A DNA stretch of 64,000 nucleotides from Alteromonas lipotrueae (GCF_019249215.1 NZ_JAESDI010000001.1:62001-126000), one strand, 5' to 3'. Counted from the stretch's first letter, positions 36,452-47,290 are shown. Notes: generated from the letters alone by a model not told the origin. Numbers and translations: made by a program.

Positions 36452-37378
36452 TTACTTTTGACTTTCAGCTATAAAGTAAGTGAGTTCTTTTATGCAGTGT
36501 CGTAACACTGGGTTCAATCGTGTGTTCTTGCCATTCATTACAAATAGATCGTGGCTAAAATTATACAAGCTGCCATTGGCGATAGGTACTAGCCCTAGCG
36601 CTGCGCCTTGCTCTTTAGCCATGTAATCGGGTAACAAACCAATATACTCACCTGTCATGATGGCTGACATTGCAGCGTCGAAGGAGTCTGAAAAGGTTTG
36701 AATAGCAAGACGAGACTCATTATCGATGTAGTTTGCCGAAGATAAACCAGAGATACCAATGGCCGGAAAATCTTCAATTTTTATATTTTCAGGCAGTGCA
36801 GTATCACGATATTTGGCTAACGGGTGTGTAGGTGAGCAATATAAACGCCCGTCTGTTGTGATCCCGATAGGATGAAAAGTGACAGATTCGGGTTTTACCA
36901 TATCGTAGGTCGATACCACCAAATGGCATTCACCAGATAAGGCAACATGCTCTACTTCATTGTATAAACGTGTTTGGATATTAACGTGGATATCATCAAA
37001 TTTTTTCATCGTGCTTTTAACGGCTTTACTCACCGCTAAATGCATAGAAAGCGGCAGGCCTGCCATAAGCACGAGCGTAATGTGACCTGAGTAGTCATCG
37101 TGCAATGATTTCAAATTAAACACAAAATTATCGAAGGCGTTGAAAATACGCTTGGTTTCTTGGAAAACCACTTCGCCTTCTTTTGTCATTTGAAAGCCAC
37201 CACGACCGCGGTGGCATAATACCAAATCAAGTCGTTCTTCAAGCTTCTTAATTGCAGCACTGATATTCGGACGTTGCATACGCAACACGGGTTCTGCAGC
37301 AGTGAAACCATTACAACTTGCCACCGCGTAAAACACGCGTAACAATTTAATATCCGACTCTTGAAGACGATTCAGCAT
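36452..37378 (-). CDS. LysR-family transcriptional regulator
   Basis: 308 aa. N-terminal winged HTH: LLRVFYAVASCNGFTAAEP (12-30), RMQRPNISAAIKKLEERL (33-50), then FQMTKEGEVVF. A C-terminal co-inducer domain follows (about 90-300). Target genes are not next to it in the usual divergent way: the neighbour uvrB is on the same strand upstream. A palindromic operator candidate lies 28 bp before its start, consistent with autoregulation. Inducer unknown. Confidence 0.93.
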   Translation of the reverse strand: MLNRLQESDIKLLRVFYAVASCNGFTAAEPVLRMQRPNISAAIKKLEERLDLVLCHRGRGGFQMTKEGEVVFQETKRIFNAFDNFVFNLKSLHDDYSGHITLVLMAGLPLSMHLAVSKAVKSTMKKFDDIHVNIQTRLYNEVEHVALSGECHLVVSTYDMVKPESVTFHPIGITTDGRLYCSPTHPLAKYRDTALPENIKIEDFPAIGISGLSSANYIDNESRLAIQTFSDSFDAAMSAIMTGEYIGLLPDYMAKEQGAALGLVPIANGSLYNFSHDLFVMNGKNTRLNPVLRHCIKELTYFIAESQK

Positions 37379-37405
37379 AAAGGCACCATTATAGGTATAG
37401 TTATA

Positions 37406-37419
37406 GATACTTAAGTATC
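37406..37419 (-). promoter_or_regulatory. Candidate LysR-type operator upstream of the LysR gene
   Basis: GATACTTAAGTATC is a 14-bp perfect palindrome, 28 bp from the start codon; flanking TATAGTT and AACTATA extend the dyad imperfectly. It contains an AT-rich dyad of the T-N11-A type recognised by LysR proteins. Confidence 0.5.
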
Positions 37420-37549
37420 AACTATATGCAACTGGCGCCCCGATTACAACGACAATTTCAGGCAAATTTCTGCAATAAACACAATGTTATAAACAACTAA
37501 AATAAAAACGCTGCGTTTGCTTTACCTTCAATAACGCTCAATCAGTTCA

Positions 37550-39565
37550 TCAAGATAATGCAACAACCTGTTTACGAAGTGCTTCTACATCATCTCTCAA
37601 CGAAGCCGCCTTTTCGAATTCAAGCTCTCTGGCATATTCAAACATCTGCTTTTCAAGCTCGGCAATTTGATCCATTAACTCTGTCGCACTTGCCGCTTTC
37701 TTCTGTTTCTTCTTCTCTTCTACTTTGCGAAGCCTCACTTTACCGGACGCAGGATGAGCCCCTTCCCCCAAATCCATAATATCGGTAATCGGCTTGTTCA
37801 AGCGCATTGGTGTTATATTATTAGCCTTGTTGTATTCAACTTGCTTTTCACGGCGACGTTCAGTTTCGTCCATGGCTTTTTTCATAGACTTGGTAATTTT
37901 ATCGCCATATAAAATGGCTCGGCCATTGATGTGACGTGCCGCCCGACCGATAGTCTGAATAAGCGAGCGTTCTGCGCGTAAAAAGCCTTCTTTATCGGCA
38001 TCAAGAATCGCTACCAATGAAACCTCTGGCATATCTAGACCTTCACGAAGTAGGTTAATACCCACCAGCACATCGAACTTACCAATACGCAAGTCGCGAA
38101 TAATCTCAATGCGTTCTACCGTGTCGATATCTGAATGCAAATACCGTACTTTAACGCCGTGCTCATTTAAGTATTCACTTAAATCTTCGGCCATTCGCTT
38201 AGTGAGCGTAGTAATAAGTACCCTTTCATCAAGGGCCACTCGCTTGTGAATTTCTGATAATACATCATCCACTTGGGTAGCTACTGGGCGCACTTCAATG
38301 ATGGGGTCTAATAACCCTGTAGGGCGCACCACTTGTTCTACAATGTCACCATGAGTCTTTTTAAGTTCGTACTCACCGGGTGTAGCCGACACATAGACCG
38401 TCTGTGGACAAATTTGCTCAAATTCTTCAAATTTAAGTGGACGGTTATCAAGCGCTGAAGGTAAACGGAACCCGTATTCCACCAAAGTTTCTTTTCTAGA
38501 ACGATCGCCTTTGTACATGGCACCAATTTGAGAAACCGTGACATGGGATTCATCAATGAACATGAGGCCATCAGCAGGAAAGTAATCTAATAACGTTGGC
38601 GGCGGCTCGCCAGGCGCTCGGCCAGAGAGGTAACGTGAGTAGTTTTCTATACCCGAGCAATAACCAAGCTCCATCATCATCTCAATATCAAATTGAGTAC
38701 GCTGAGAAATTCGCTGCTCTTCTATTAACTTGTTAATTTCTAGCAGCTGCGCCTTTCTAGACTTCAATTCCCCTTTTATGTGATCGATGGCATCAAGGAT
38801 TTTTTCTCTTGGGGTTACATAATGGGTTTTCGGAAACACCGTTGCCCGTACAACAGACTTGTCGACTGCACCTGTCAGTGGATCGAACAAACTAATTTTA
38901 TCTATCTCATCGTCAAACAGCTCAACACGCACCGCTTGTTTTTCTGAGTCTGCAGGGAAGATGTCAATCACATCGCCGCGCACACGGAATGTACCCCGTT
39001 CGAAGGCTAAATCGTTGCGCTTGTATTGAAGCTCGGCAAGTCTGCGCAAAATATCTCGCTGATCCATGGTATCGCCCTGTCGCAAATGCAAGAGCATTTT
39101 CATATACGACTCGGGGTCACCCAAACCATAAATAGCAGAAACACTGGCAACAATCACAACATCTCGGCGCTCCATCAATGCCTTTGTCGCAGACAAGCGC
39201 ATTTGCTCGATATGATCGTTTATCGATGCATCTTTCTCAATAAAAGTATCGGTACTAGGTACGTATGCTTCTGGCTGATAATAATCATAATAGGAAACAA
39301 AATATTCAACCGCATTGTTAGGGAAAAAGTCTTTCATTTCTCCGTATAACTGTGCAGCTAGTGTTTTGTTATGAGCCAGAATGAGCGTTGGCCTTTGAAC
39401 TTCGTTAATAACATTCGCCATGGTAAAAGTTTTACCAGAACCGGTAACCCCTAAAAGGGTTTGTGCTGCTAAGCCACTTTCTAACCCATCAACCAAGGTT
39501 TCTATGGCTGCGGGTTGATCGCCCGCTGGCTTGTAGCTTGAATGAAGTTCGAAACCTTTACTCAT
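37550..39565 (-). CDS. uvrB: Excinuclease ABC subunit UvrB
   Basis: 671 aa (E. coli 673). Helicase-like damage-recognition subunit of nucleotide excision repair. Walker [15 protein letters not shown] (about 39), beta-hairpin segment [12 protein letters not shown] (about 92), helicase motif DESHVT (about 338), and motif [11 protein letters not shown] near 538; the C-terminal UvrC-binding UVR domain is [15 protein letters not shown] (about 646). Single gene with MATE downstream on the left strand. I see no clear LexA box in the short spacer before the start (39566-39593), which is unusual for an SOS gene, but a site could lie further upstream inside the MATE gene's end. Confidence 0.97.
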   Translation of the reverse strand: MSKGFELHSSYKPAGDQPAAIETLVDGLESGLAAQTLLGVTGSGKTFTMANVINEVQRPTLILAHNKTLAAQLYGEMKDFFPNNAVEYFVSYYDYYQPEAYVPSTDTFIEKDASINDHIEQMRLSATKALMERRDVVIVASVSAIYGLGDPESYMKMLLHLRQGDTMDQRDILRRLAELQYKRNDLAFERGTFRVRGDVIDIFPADSEKQAVRVELFDDEIDKISLFDPLTGAVDKSVVRATVFPKTHYVTPREKILDAIDHIKGELKSRKAQLLEINKLIEEQRISQRTQFDIEMMMELGYCSGIENYSRYLSGRAPGEPPPTLLDYFPADGLMFIDESHVTVSQIGAMYKGDRSRKETLVEYGFRLPSALDNRPLKFEEFEQICPQTVYVSATPGEYELKKTHGDIVEQVVRPTGLLDPIIEVRPVATQVDDVLSEIHKRVALDERVLITTLTKRMAEDLSEYLNEHGVKVRYLHSDIDTVERIEIIRDLRIGKFDVLVGINLLREGLDMPEVSLVAILDADKEGFLRAERSLIQTIGRAARHINGRAILYGDKITKSMKKAMDETERRREKQVEYNKANNITPMRLNKPITDIMDLGEGAHPASGKVRLRKVEEKKKQKKAASATELMDQIAELEKQMFEYARELEFEKAASLRDDVEALRKQVVALS

Positions 39566-39593
39566 TTATTAAATACCTTATTTACCTTGCCAC

Positions 39594-40967
39594 CTAGGTA
39601 GCATGTTGTTCCTGTTTAAATACCGAGAGCGTATTTTTGAATACGACAAAAGACACGGTCGCCATGGCAATGTTTGCCACTACCGTTCCCCAATACAATC
39701 CGGTTAAACCGAAAAAGTAACTTCCCGCGATACTTATTGGCACAAAAAATACAAACAATCTAATTACACTCAACGCCAATGCACTCAAGGGGTGGTGCAT
39801 CGCGTTTAACGAAGAATTCGTTAGAATTATAATACCCTGCATGCCATAGCCTAAAGGCACGATCATCAAAAACAATTGAATAAGGCGGCTAACCTCGGGT
39901 TCACTGGTAAAGGCAACGGCAATCCAGCCCGAACAAACCCACATAACAACGAATACGAATAACTGCCAAAAAAGCACAAATTTTAGCGACACCATATAAG
40001 CGCTATGTACTCTATCGAATCTATTTGCACCAACGTTTTGGCTAATAAATGGGGGTAACGTCATAGAAAGGGCAAGTACCACAATGCTAGCAATGGACTC
40101 CATTCTACTTCCTACTCCCCAAGCCGCTACGGCTTCAGCACCATAACTGGCCACCACTGCGGTCATTACGCCACCGGCTATCGGCGTAAGCATATTAGCC
40201 CCAGCTGCTGGCAGGCCTATTTTTAAAATATCCCCGCTAATTGCTTTTAGTTCAAGCAATGAAAGAAGTCGAGGTAGAATAAGGTTTCGTTTAACCGCCA
40301 ATAAATAAAGTATCCAAGCTGCGCCCACCATCCACGCTAATAACGTAGCCAGTGCAGCGCCTTTGATACCCATCGCGGGAACCGGACCTGCGCCGAAAAT
40401 AAACAAAGGGTCGAGTAAGGCATTTAAGCCACCTACGGTTGCCATTACAATGCTTGGGGTACGGGTGTCGCCACACGCCCTTAATACACTATTGCCCACC
40501 ATTGGCAGCGAAAGAAAAATACTAGATGCATACCACAATGCCATATAATCTCTTATATAAGGTAACAAGGTTGGCGAAGCGTTCAACAGCGTAAAAATGG
40601 GTTCAATAGTGAAGTAACCAATTAACGCTAACGTCCCCACCAAAATGGCAGAAAGCATAAGGGAGCCTGTCGCGTAATTTTTTGACTCACTTAATTCGCC
40701 ACTGCCCTGCAGTTTGCCAATAATAGCTGACGTACCAATTCCCAAACCAATATTTAAACTAATGACGGTAAAGGTGACGGGAAAGGTAAAACTAATGGCA
40801 GCAAGAGGTTCAGTGCCTAGTAAACTAACAAAAAAGGTATCAATTAACCCGAAGCTCATCATCATGACCATGCCCAGTATCATAGGTATAGTCATGCGTT
40901 TTAGGGTAGAAGGAATATCACCGTTTAAAAGATTCGCTGCTCGGCTCGGGGACTCGTCTGTTTTCAC
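39594..40967 (-). CDS. MATE family efflux transporter
   Basis: 457 aa with about 12 helices arranged in two halves. First half opens RMTIPMILGMVMMMSFGLIDTFFVSLLG (in parts, about 24-50); second half begins near 240 (KIGLPAAGANMLTPIAGG). MATE proteins export cationic drugs or metabolites using Na+ or H+; the substrate cannot be predicted. The stop lies 28 bp before the uvrB start, so both may be one transcript. The long non-coding region with origin-like features begins just upstream. Confidence 0.93.
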   Translation of the reverse strand: MKTDESPSRAANLLNGDIPSTLKRMTIPMILGMVMMMSFGLIDTFFVSLLGTEPLAAISFTFPVTFTVISLNIGLGIGTSAIIGKLQGSGELSESKNYATGSLMLSAILVGTLALIGYFTIEPIFTLLNASPTLLPYIRDYMALWYASSIFLSLPMVGNSVLRACGDTRTPSIVMATVGGLNALLDPLFIFGAGPVPAMGIKGAALATLLAWMVGAAWILYLLAVKRNLILPRLLSLLELKAISGDILKIGLPAAGANMLTPIAGGVMTAVVASYGAEAVAAWGVGSRMESIASIVVLALSMTLPPFISQNVGANRFDRVHSAYMVSLKFVLFWQLFVFVVMWVCSGWIAVAFTSEPEVSRLIQLFLMIVPLGYGMQGIIILTNSSLNAMHHPLSALALSVIRLFVFFVPISIAGSYFFGLTGLYWGTVVANIAMATVSFVVFKNTLSVFKQEQHAT

Positions 40968-41339
40968 AAACCCTCACAATAGTTGATTGGTAGAAATAAC
41001 TGGCGCTAATAAATTACTGACTTTTGTATATAACTAAACTTGCCTTGCAACAAGAAGCTGACAGTAGTCTATGTGAGACTGACCACATTGGCTATGTTAA
41101 ATCGACCAAGCTAAGTTTACGCTAGCTCAGGTGTCGGTTTTCCCACCTAACCACATTTTCAATTTAATACTAATGACTAATTTACACGTTTTAAGCGGAC
41201 ATTTGCGCAGATGTCGCTGAACTCAGTTTTTTAATAGTTAAAGTTTCACGCGTTGTCAGTTTAGTTTATGAAATAAGCCAATTTAGTGTAATGACAATTT
41301 CATTACGGCTAGATTGCGCTTTTAAGACAGTCTATCGGT

Positions 41340-41660
41340 TGATTAACCGTGGATAAGCGTTGAAGCTAAACCAAACAAAAATGTAAAATTTATGTAAACC
41401 ATTCATTTCTGACTGTTATATCGTCGAAAAAGTAACTGATAGTCGACGAATTAACACACAAGATATTTTTTGTCCAATTGATCTATTAAGATCTTAATCA
41501 GAGATCCCGTAATAACAAATAACCGCTTGAAATATAAGTTTTTTAAGTAAAAACGGCTAGGGCGAGTTCACGATCATGAACACGATGATCTTACCAATTT
41601 GTCTTCACGCTAATAACTATCAACATAGTTATCCACAGAATTAGTGGATAACTAGCTCTA
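41340..41660. other. Origin-like cluster: DnaA boxes plus GATC sites
   Basis: Five GATC sites lie within 41480-41590 (41480, 41490, 41503, 41572, 41587). The first three make an AT-rich GATCTATTAAGATCTT-type block like the E. coli 13-mer unwinding repeats. GATCATGAACACGATGATC (41572-41590) resembles the oriC stretch GATCATTAACTGTGAATGATC. A perfect DnaA box TTATCCACA (41629-41637) is inverted with respect to GTGGATAAC (41644-41652), forming an 11-bp inverted repeat with 7-nt spacer; another 8/9 box (TTATCCACG on the minus strand) is at 41348-41356. Neighbours are not the usual oriC genes, so it may be a DARS/datA-type site instead. Confidence 0.5.
41628..41652. repeat. Inverted pair of DnaA boxes
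   Basis: GTTATCCAC (41628-41636) and GTGGATAAC (41644-41652) flank AGAATTA; with the next two bases each side the arms are 11 bp. A further 8-bp pair ATAACTAT (41613-41620)/ATAGTTAT (41625-41632) overlaps the first arm, so two alternative hairpins are possible. Confidence 0.85.
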
Positions 41661-42007
41661 CCCCAGCAATTACGCCCTATGCTGGGTAACCCCTTCCTAA
41701 TTATGTAAGTGAAGACTAACCTTGAGATACTAAGCGCTAGGTTACATATTTATTAAACACTGTACATAATATCAGTATACAAAACATTTTTTATTCTTTT
41801 TTATTATATAGGTTTCGTATTTCGCTACTGCATAACATCAGTCACTATTCTTAAAAATTCATTCCTTTGATAATGCAGTTAAATACGTCGATACGAATAC
41901 TCGCTCAGTAATTAAGCACTACTTTCTCGCTTTTGGTGCAAATTTAAACACAAAACCCCTGAAAAGCTATTTTTTGACCACTTAGCATAAAAAATTCATT
42001 AAGGTTG

Positions 42008-42036
42008 TTGACAGAAACCCAGATGCTCTTTAATAT
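42008..42036 (+). promoter_or_regulatory. Sigma70 promoter of the tRNA-Asn genes
   Basis: Perfect -35 TTGACA (42008-42013), 17-bp spacer, -10 TAATAT (42031-42036), then a GC-rich discriminator TCCGCCCCG, typical of stringently controlled stable-RNA promoters. The first tRNA begins 21 nt after the -10. Confidence 0.85.
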
Positions 42037-42057
42037 TCCGCCCCGTTGAAAAGCAGG

Positions 42058-42134
42058 TCCCCTTTAGCTCAGTTGGTTAGAGCGACGGACTGTTAATCCG
42101 CAGGTCCCCCGTTCGAATCGGGGAAGGGGAGCCA
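42058..42134 (+). tRNA. tRNA-Asn (GTT), copy 1
   Basis: 77 nt including encoded CCA. Acceptor TCCCCTT / AAGGGGA, D-stem GCTC/GAGC, anticodon loop CTGTTAA with anticodon GTT, T-stem CCCCG/CGGGG with TTCGAAT. Position 27-43 in the anticodon stem is A-C rather than a pair. Discriminator base is G. Confidence 0.97.
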
Positions 42135-42162
42135 ACTTTTCATCGACAACTTTAAGTGCAAT

Positions 42163-42239
42163 TCCCCCTTAGCTCAGTTGGTTAGAGCGACGGACTGTTA
42201 ATCCGCAGGTCCCCCGTTCGAATCGGGGAGGGGGAGCCA
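42163..42239 (+). tRNA. tRNA-Asn (GTT), copy 2
   Basis: 77 nt, identical to copy 1 except the acceptor TCCCCCT / AGGGGGA: base pair 6-67 is C-G instead of T-A. Anticodon GTT, same A-C at 27-43. It lies 28 nt after copy 1 and is presumably on the same transcript. Confidence 0.97.
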
Positions 42240-42450
42240 CTTGGTTGGCTCATTACCGCTTTATCCTCTTTTTACTATCTCATACGTTTTTCTTTCTAAT
42301 ACCGCTTATATATTCATTAAATAACCCTAATTCAATCAAGTTGTTAATCTGCGCCTAAAAAGCGATAATAGACAAATTATTCCTGTTTCAATTTCGAGTA
42401 CGGCCATTAAGCCAAGACTCAACTAATTCCTGGTAGGAATTGCGATTTTC

Positions 42451-43032
42451 ATGACTGAATTTTTATTACTATTAATTGGTACCGTATTAGTTAATAACTT
42501 CGTGCTGGTGAAGTTTCTTGGCTTATGCCCTTTTATGGGTGTGTCGAGCAAACTCGAAACCGCCATGGGCATGTCTATGGCCACCACGTTTGTATTAACA
42601 CTAGCCTCGGCCACAAGCTACTTAGTAGAGACTTATCTACTTGCGCCTTTAGGTATTGGCTACTTACGAACATTAGCGTTTATTCTAGTGATTGCTGTTG
42701 TGGTTCAGTTCACGGAGATGGTAGTGCATAAAACCAGCCCTACCCTTTACCGCTTATTAGGTATTTTCCTTCCTCTTATTACCACCAATTGCGCTGTGCT
42801 TGGTGTTGCTTTACTGAACCTTACCGAGCAGCATAACTTTATGGAAAGCCTTATTTATGGCTTTGGTGCGGCTGTTGGGTTTTCCTTGGTACTTGTTCTA
42901 TTTGCGGCCATGCGAGAACGTTTAGCTGCCGCCGATGTACCCGTTTCATTTAAAGGGGCGTCAATTGCTATGATAACGGCGGGCCTTATGTCACTGGCGT
43001 TTATGGGCTTCAGCGGTTTGGTGAAAGTATAA
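42451..43032 (+). CDS. rsxA: Rsx/Rnf electron transport complex subunit RsxA
   Basis: 193 aa, six predicted helices, first membrane subunit of the Rsx (Rnf) complex. The [17 protein letters not shown] start (14-30) and [13 protein letters not shown] (109-121) are diagnostic; conserved Cys residues in both are iron-binding in Rnf. ATG at 42451 with TAGGAATT about 13 nt upstream. First gene of rsxABCDGE; all junctions overlap or touch. Confidence 0.95.
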   Translation: MTEFLLLLIGTVLVNNFVLVKFLGLCPFMGVSSKLETAMGMSMATTFVLTLASATSYLVETYLLAPLGIGYLRTLAFILVIAVVVQFTEMVVHKTSPTLYRLLGIFLPLITTNCAVLGVALLNLTEQHNFMESLIYGFGAAVGFSLVLVLFAAMRERLAAADVPVSFKGASIAMITAGLMSLAFMGFSGLVKV

Positions 43033-43601
43033 TGACCATGACATACGCCATCATCGCTTTAGGCGCGCTTGCACTTCTGTTCGGTCTCATTCTAGGTTAC
43101 GCCAGTATTCGATTTAAGGTGGAAGGCGACCCACTGGTTGATCAAATTGACGAAATATTGCCCCAAACTCAATGTGGCCAATGTGGCTACCCTGGCTGCA
43201 AACCCTATGCAGAAGCCATTGCTAATGGTGATGAAATTAACAAATGCCCCCCTGGTGGTGAGTCGACAATAAAAAAACTTGCCGATTTAATGGGGGTAGA
43301 ACCAAAACCTTTAGATGCGGCTCACGGCGAAGAAGATACAAAAAAAGTCGCCTTCATTCGAGAAGACGAATGTATTGGTTGTACCAAGTGTATTCAAGCA
43401 TGCCCCGTTGACGCCATATTAGGTGCAGCAAAGCATATGCATACGGTAATTGTTGAAGAATGTACGGGCTGCGATTTATGTGTAGATCCCTGCCCCGTAG
43501 ACTGTATCGATATGGTGCCTGTTACACCAACCACAGCAACATGGAAGTGGGATTTTTCCTCATCACCCAAAGGTGACATTCCAATTAAAATGGTGTCGTA
43601 A
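43032..43601 (+). CDS. rsxB: Rsx/Rnf complex ferredoxin subunit RsxB
   Basis: 189 aa. An N-terminal helix anchors a domain with the 4Fe-4S motif [12 protein letters not shown] (C-x2-C-x4-C, fourth Cys in NKCPPGG) and two ferredoxin motifs [14 protein letters not shown] and [14 protein letters not shown]. It relays electrons. The ATG overlaps the rsxA stop (TAATG); an in-frame ATG six bases later is possible. Confidence 0.96.
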   Translation: MTMTYAIIALGALALLFGLILGYASIRFKVEGDPLVDQIDEILPQTQCGQCGYPGCKPYAEAIANGDEINKCPPGGESTIKKLADLMGVEPKPLDAAHGEEDTKKVAFIREDECIGCTKCIQACPVDAILGAAKHMHTVIVEECTGCDLCVDPCPVDCIDMVPVTPTTATWKWDFSSSPKGDIPIKMVS

Positions 43602-43604
43602 GCG

Positions 43605-46205
43605 TTGAACTATCCAGATTTTGATAACATTATTGAACGCCTAAATTCCGGGAAACTATTTTCTTTCCCTGGCGGCGTGCACCCTGATGATAAAAAGCGA
43701 TTGTCGAATAAAGCTGCCATTTTGCAACCATCAATGCCAGACCTGCTTACATTACCTATACGTCAACATGTGGGTTCAGAAGGCATATGCTGCGTAAACG
43801 TAGGTGACTATGTTTACAAAGGCCAACCGCTATCCAATGCTACAACACCTTATGCTGTGCCAGTTCATGCACCCACTTCGGGGCACATTGTTGCTATAGC
43901 ACCTCACGTGGTAGCCCATCCTAGTGGCCTTACAGAAATGTGCGTTAGCATTAAACCCGATGGTAAAGATACCTGGGGCGAGCTTACACCCTTAGCTGAC
44001 TATACCGCGGTAGATAAAAATACGATTGTAGATGCCATTTGCCAAGCCGGTATTTCTGGCATGGGTGGCGCAGGGTTTCCTACCCATATTAAAACTGCAA
44101 CGAGTAAACCCGTTGAGTTTTTAGTGCTAAATGGCGTGGAGTGCGAACCTTACATCACCGCAGATGACCGCCTCATGCGTGAACACGCGTGGCAGATTCG
44201 CCAAGGCTTAGACATTTTAGCGCATATTATTGAGCCTAAAGCGATTGTTATTGCCATTGAAGATAACAAGCCTGAAGCCATTCAAGCACTTAATATAGCC
44301 TGCCAAGACAAGGACGCGTATCGGGTAGTACCTATTGAAACGAAATACCCTGCTGGTGGTGAGAAACAATTAATTCAAGTTATCACGGGCCGCGAAGTGC
44401 CCCGTAACGGTCTTCCGGCAGACATTGGCGTAATGATGTTTAACGTGGGGACATGCTTTGCCATTGCCGATGCTATTTTACACGGTAAGCCACTTATTGA
44501 ACGTATTGTCACGGTAACCGGTGATGCCGTAGCTAAGCCTGCTAATTTTCGAGCTTTACTTGGTACACCAGTAAAGCACTTGCTAGAAGAAGCCAGCTAC
44601 CAAGCTAAAAAGCAAACGTCGCCTAAAGTGATTATGGGCGGCCCTATGATGGGCTTTGCCTTGGCGGATGCCACCATACCTGTGGTGAAAACCACTAACT
44701 GTTTATTAGTACCCAGCAAAAAAGAACTGGTAGACGATAACGCCGAACGCCCATGTATTCGTTGTAGTGCGTGTGCTGACGCATGTCCGGTTTCTTTACT
44801 ACCACAACAAATGTTTTGGCACGCCAAAGCAAAAGAATACGACAAAGCTGAAGACTATGATCTTTTCGACTGTATCGAATGTGGCGCTTGTGCGTATGTA
44901 TGCCCCAGTGAAATACCTTTGGTTCATTATTACCGCCAAGCTAAATCTGAAATACGATTGCAACGAGACGAAAAGAACAAAGCAGAAAAAGCGAAACAAC
45001 GTTTTGAAGCGCGAAACGAGCGCCTAGAACGGGAAAAAGAAGAGCGTGAAGCCAAACACCGCCGCGCTAAAGAAGCACGACTTGCTGCAAAGAATAATTC
45101 CGATAGCCAATCTGCATCACCAGCCCCTTCTACAGAGCAAAATAGCTCTAAAGATAAAGTCGCGGCTGCATTAGCCAGAGCCAAAGCGAAAAAAGCAGCC
45201 CTTCAGAGCGCTAATTCTGACGAAACAAGCGTAGTTGACGCAAAATCTGCAGCCACAACTAGCACAAGCACTACCGCAAGCTCACCTGCTGATGATAAAA
45301 AAGCGCAAGTTGCCGCCGCCATAGCACGCGCTAAAGCTAAAAAAGCCCAGAAGCTTAAAGAATCGGCGTCTGAAGCACCTAAAACTGATGAAGTTTTTTC
45401 AGAATCTCAATCGACAGCACAGACAGATCAACAAGCGACTGAAACCCAAGTTGAAAACCAAGCTGAAAATGTAAGCACAGCTGCCGACGATAAGAAAGCG
45501 CAAGTTGCCGCCGCCATCGCGCGAGCAAAAGCAAAAAAAGCAGCACGCCAACAACAAGACGAAAGCAGCGCTGAAGTATTTGGAAGCGATTTACCACAAA
45601 GTCAGGCAAAGGAAGAGGCTTCTACCTCAGCTTCATCAACGCAACTGCAAGATGAGAAAAAAGCCCGGGTTGCCGCCGCAATTGCTAAAGCAAAAGCTAA
45701 AAAAGCAGAATTACAAAAACAGCAGAACCGTGGCGATTTAAAAACGCCTAAAACAGCGTCAGATGATGCTGAAGCTACTGTTGAAGCCAAAGCTAGCCGT
45801 ATTGATACAGAACACGAAAAGCTTCTTGAAAGGCCAAACAGTAGTGCTGACAACGCCGAAAAAGAGCCAAACAACGAAACCACGAACACCGCGGATGACA
45901 AGAAAGCCAGAATAGCTGCGGCGGTAGCAAAAGCTAAAGCGAAAAAACGTTTAGCTGAAATTCATAAAACGCAAACTGATGATTCAGGCACTGCTAGTCA
46001 AGATGTTGAGCCTGAGCAGGTAAAGGTATCAGAGAAAGCCGAGTTATCTCCCCCTACAAGCGAAGCCGAGCAAACCGCTCCACAATCAGTACTATCTGAA
46101 GAAGCAAACGATCCTGCTCTTGAGAAAAAACGCCGTATTGCAGCGGCCGTCGCTAAGGCTAAAGCAAAAAAAGCAGCGGCAGAAAGTGAGAACAATCAAT
46201 CATGA
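43605..46205 (+). CDS. rsxC: Rsx/Rnf complex subunit RsxC with extended repeat tail
   Basis: 866 aa from a TTG start at 43605; no ATG occurs in the correct N-terminal region, and the sequence [13 protein letters not shown] matches the family's beginning, so TTG is accepted. Core residues about 1-470: flavin/NADH-binding SLBB-type domain ([12 protein letters not shown], about 150) and two 4Fe-4S motifs [14 protein letters not shown] and [14 protein letters not shown] (about 385-440). The long tail (about 510-866) is Ala/Lys/Glu-rich with six copies of a motif like [17 protein letters not shown]. Stop overlaps rsxD start (ATGA). Confidence 0.95.
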   Translation: MNYPDFDNIIERLNSGKLFSFPGGVHPDDKKRLSNKAAILQPSMPDLLTLPIRQHVGSEGICCVNVGDYVYKGQPLSNATTPYAVPVHAPTSGHIVAIAPHVVAHPSGLTEMCVSIKPDGKDTWGELTPLADYTAVDKNTIVDAICQAGISGMGGAGFPTHIKTATSKPVEFLVLNGVECEPYITADDRLMREHAWQIRQGLDILAHIIEPKAIVIAIEDNKPEAIQALNIACQDKDAYRVVPIETKYPAGGEKQLIQVITGREVPRNGLPADIGVMMFNVGTCFAIADAILHGKPLIERIVTVTGDAVAKPANFRALLGTPVKHLLEEASYQAKKQTSPKVIMGGPMMGFALADATIPVVKTTNCLLVPSKKELVDDNAERPCIRCSACADACPVSLLPQQMFWHAKAKEYDKAEDYDLFDCIECGACAYVCPSEIPLVHYYRQAKSEIRLQRDEKNKAEKAKQRFEARNERLEREKEEREAKHRRAKEARLAAKNNSDSQSASPAPSTEQNSSKDKVAAALARAKAKKAALQSANSDETSVVDAKSAATTSTSTTASSPADDKKAQVAAAIARAKAKKAQKLKESASEAPKTDEVFSESQSTAQTDQQATETQVENQAENVSTAADDKKAQVAAAIARAKAKKAARQQQDESSAEVFGSDLPQSQAKEEASTSASSTQLQDEKKARVAAAIAKAKAKKAELQKQQNRGDLKTPKTASDDAEATVEAKASRIDTEHEKLLERPNSSADNAEKEPNNETTNTADDKKARIAAAVAKAKAKKRLAEIHKTQTDDSGTASQDVEPEQVKVSEKAELSPPTSEAEQTAPQSVLSEEANDPALEKKRRIAAAVAKAKAKKAAAESENNQS
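45134..46184 (+). repeat. Six copies of a ~19-aa Ala/Lys repeat within rsxC
   Basis: Copies near 45149, 45289, 45485, 45651, 45894 and 46122. Each encodes DDKKA-(Q/R)-(V/I)AAA-(I/V)A-(R/K)AKAKKA with minor changes; spacers of 80-240 nt are dissimilar. Codons differ among copies, so the repeats are protein-level, not recently copied DNA. Confidence 0.85.
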
Positions 46206-47290
46206 AATTAACCTTATCTAGTTCTCCCTATCAAAGAGTGAAGCGCGATACTGGCCAGGTCATGCGCTTGGTCATTTATGCCATGGTGCCTGGTATTATT
46301 GCTCAAACCGTATTTTTTGGATGGGGTACACTCATTCAAGCCTTTTTAGCGGTCGCCAGCGCCCTCGTTTTTGAAGGGGTTATCCTCTGGTTACGTAAAC
46401 GCCCTATCGAACGTACGTTAACCGACTACTCCGCCATACTAACCGGCCTGCTAATTGCTATTAGCATTCCGCCTACTCTGCCATGGTGGATGACGATTAC
46501 AGGCGTATTTTTCGCCATTGCCGTCGCCAAACAAGTATACGGTGGCTTAGGGTTTAACATTTTCAATCCAGCGATGATTGGCTATGTAGTACTGTTAATT
46601 TCATTCCCGGCCGCCATGAGTTTATGGTTACCCCCGCAGCACCTAGCTAGCTTAACACCTAGCTTCTTAGACTCTGCGGCACTTATTTTTACCGACTTTT
46701 CGACCACAGGTTACGATGTTACCCAGTTACGGACTGTGGCAGACGGTGTAACAATGGCCACACCGCTCGACACCCTAAAAACTGACTTAACCTTGGGTAT
46801 TACGTACTCAGAATCATTGCTCAGACCTATTTTTTCCACGGGGCTATTTCAATCTGCTGGTGCAGGTTGGGGATGGGTAAGTTTAAGTTATTTACTTGGC
46901 GGCCTGTGGCTTGTGAAGTTAAGAGTGATTAGCTGGCATATTCCAGGCAGCATGTTGGCGTCAGTGGCAGTTTTTGCATTATTGCTTTATATGATTGATG
47001 CCGATCATTATGCATCGCCGCTGTTTCATCTCATTAACGGTGCAGTGATGGTAGGCGCATTCTTTATTGCCACCGACCCGGTATCTGCGTCAACCACACC
47101 AAAAGGGCGCATAATTTATGGCGCAGCCATTGGCTTTTGGGTGGTTATTATTCGAGTTTTTGGCGGTTACCCAGACGCGATTGCTTTTGCAGTCATTATT
47201 ATGAATATGGTTGTGCCGCTGATTGATTACTATACCCGCCCCCGTACATACGGGCATCAGGTTACTAAGAAAGCAAGGCGAGTAGAGTAA
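46202..47290 (+). CDS. rsxD: Rsx/Rnf complex subunit RsxD
   Basis: 362 aa, about ten helices. The covalent-FMN region is [13 protein letters not shown]; Thr187 in ATP lies at the same position as the flavinylated Thr187 known in this family. [13 protein letters not shown] (117-129) is also family-typical. Start overlaps rsxC stop; stop directly abuts rsxG. Confidence 0.95.
   Translation: MKLTLSSSPYQRVKRDTGQVMRLVIYAMVPGIIAQTVFFGWGTLIQAFLAVASALVFEGVILWLRKRPIERTLTDYSAILTGLLIAISIPPTLPWWMTITGVFFAIAVAKQVYGGLGFNIFNPAMIGYVVLLISFPAAMSLWLPPQHLASLTPSFLDSAALIFTDFSTTGYDVTQLRTVADGVTMATPLDTLKTDLTLGITYSESLLRPIFSTGLFQSAGAGWGWVSLSYLLGGLWLVKLRVISWHIPGSMLASVAVFALLLYMIDADHYASPLFHLINGAVMVGAFFIATDPVSASTTPKGRIIYGAAIGFWVVIIRVFGGYPDAIAFAVIIMNMVVPLIDYYTRPRTYGHQVTKKARRVE

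Larger units (their letters stand above)
40968..42057. other. 1.1-kb non-coding region upstream of tRNA-Asn genes
   Basis: The longest gene-free stretch. No frame longer than a few dozen codons looks coding. Contents: hairpins at about 41193-41219 and TCGTCGA (41421-41427)/TCGACGA (41443-41449); a GATC and DnaA-box cluster at 41340-41660 (separate entry); a CCCAGCA/TGCTGGG hairpin near 41663-41686; a very AT-rich run about 41740-41990; and the tRNA promoter at its right end. Confidence 0.75.

Noticed and set aside
41000-42057. A hidden protein gene in the 1.1-kb gap
   Set aside because: All frames are interrupted frequently and the region is rich in structured and AT-rich non-coding signals.
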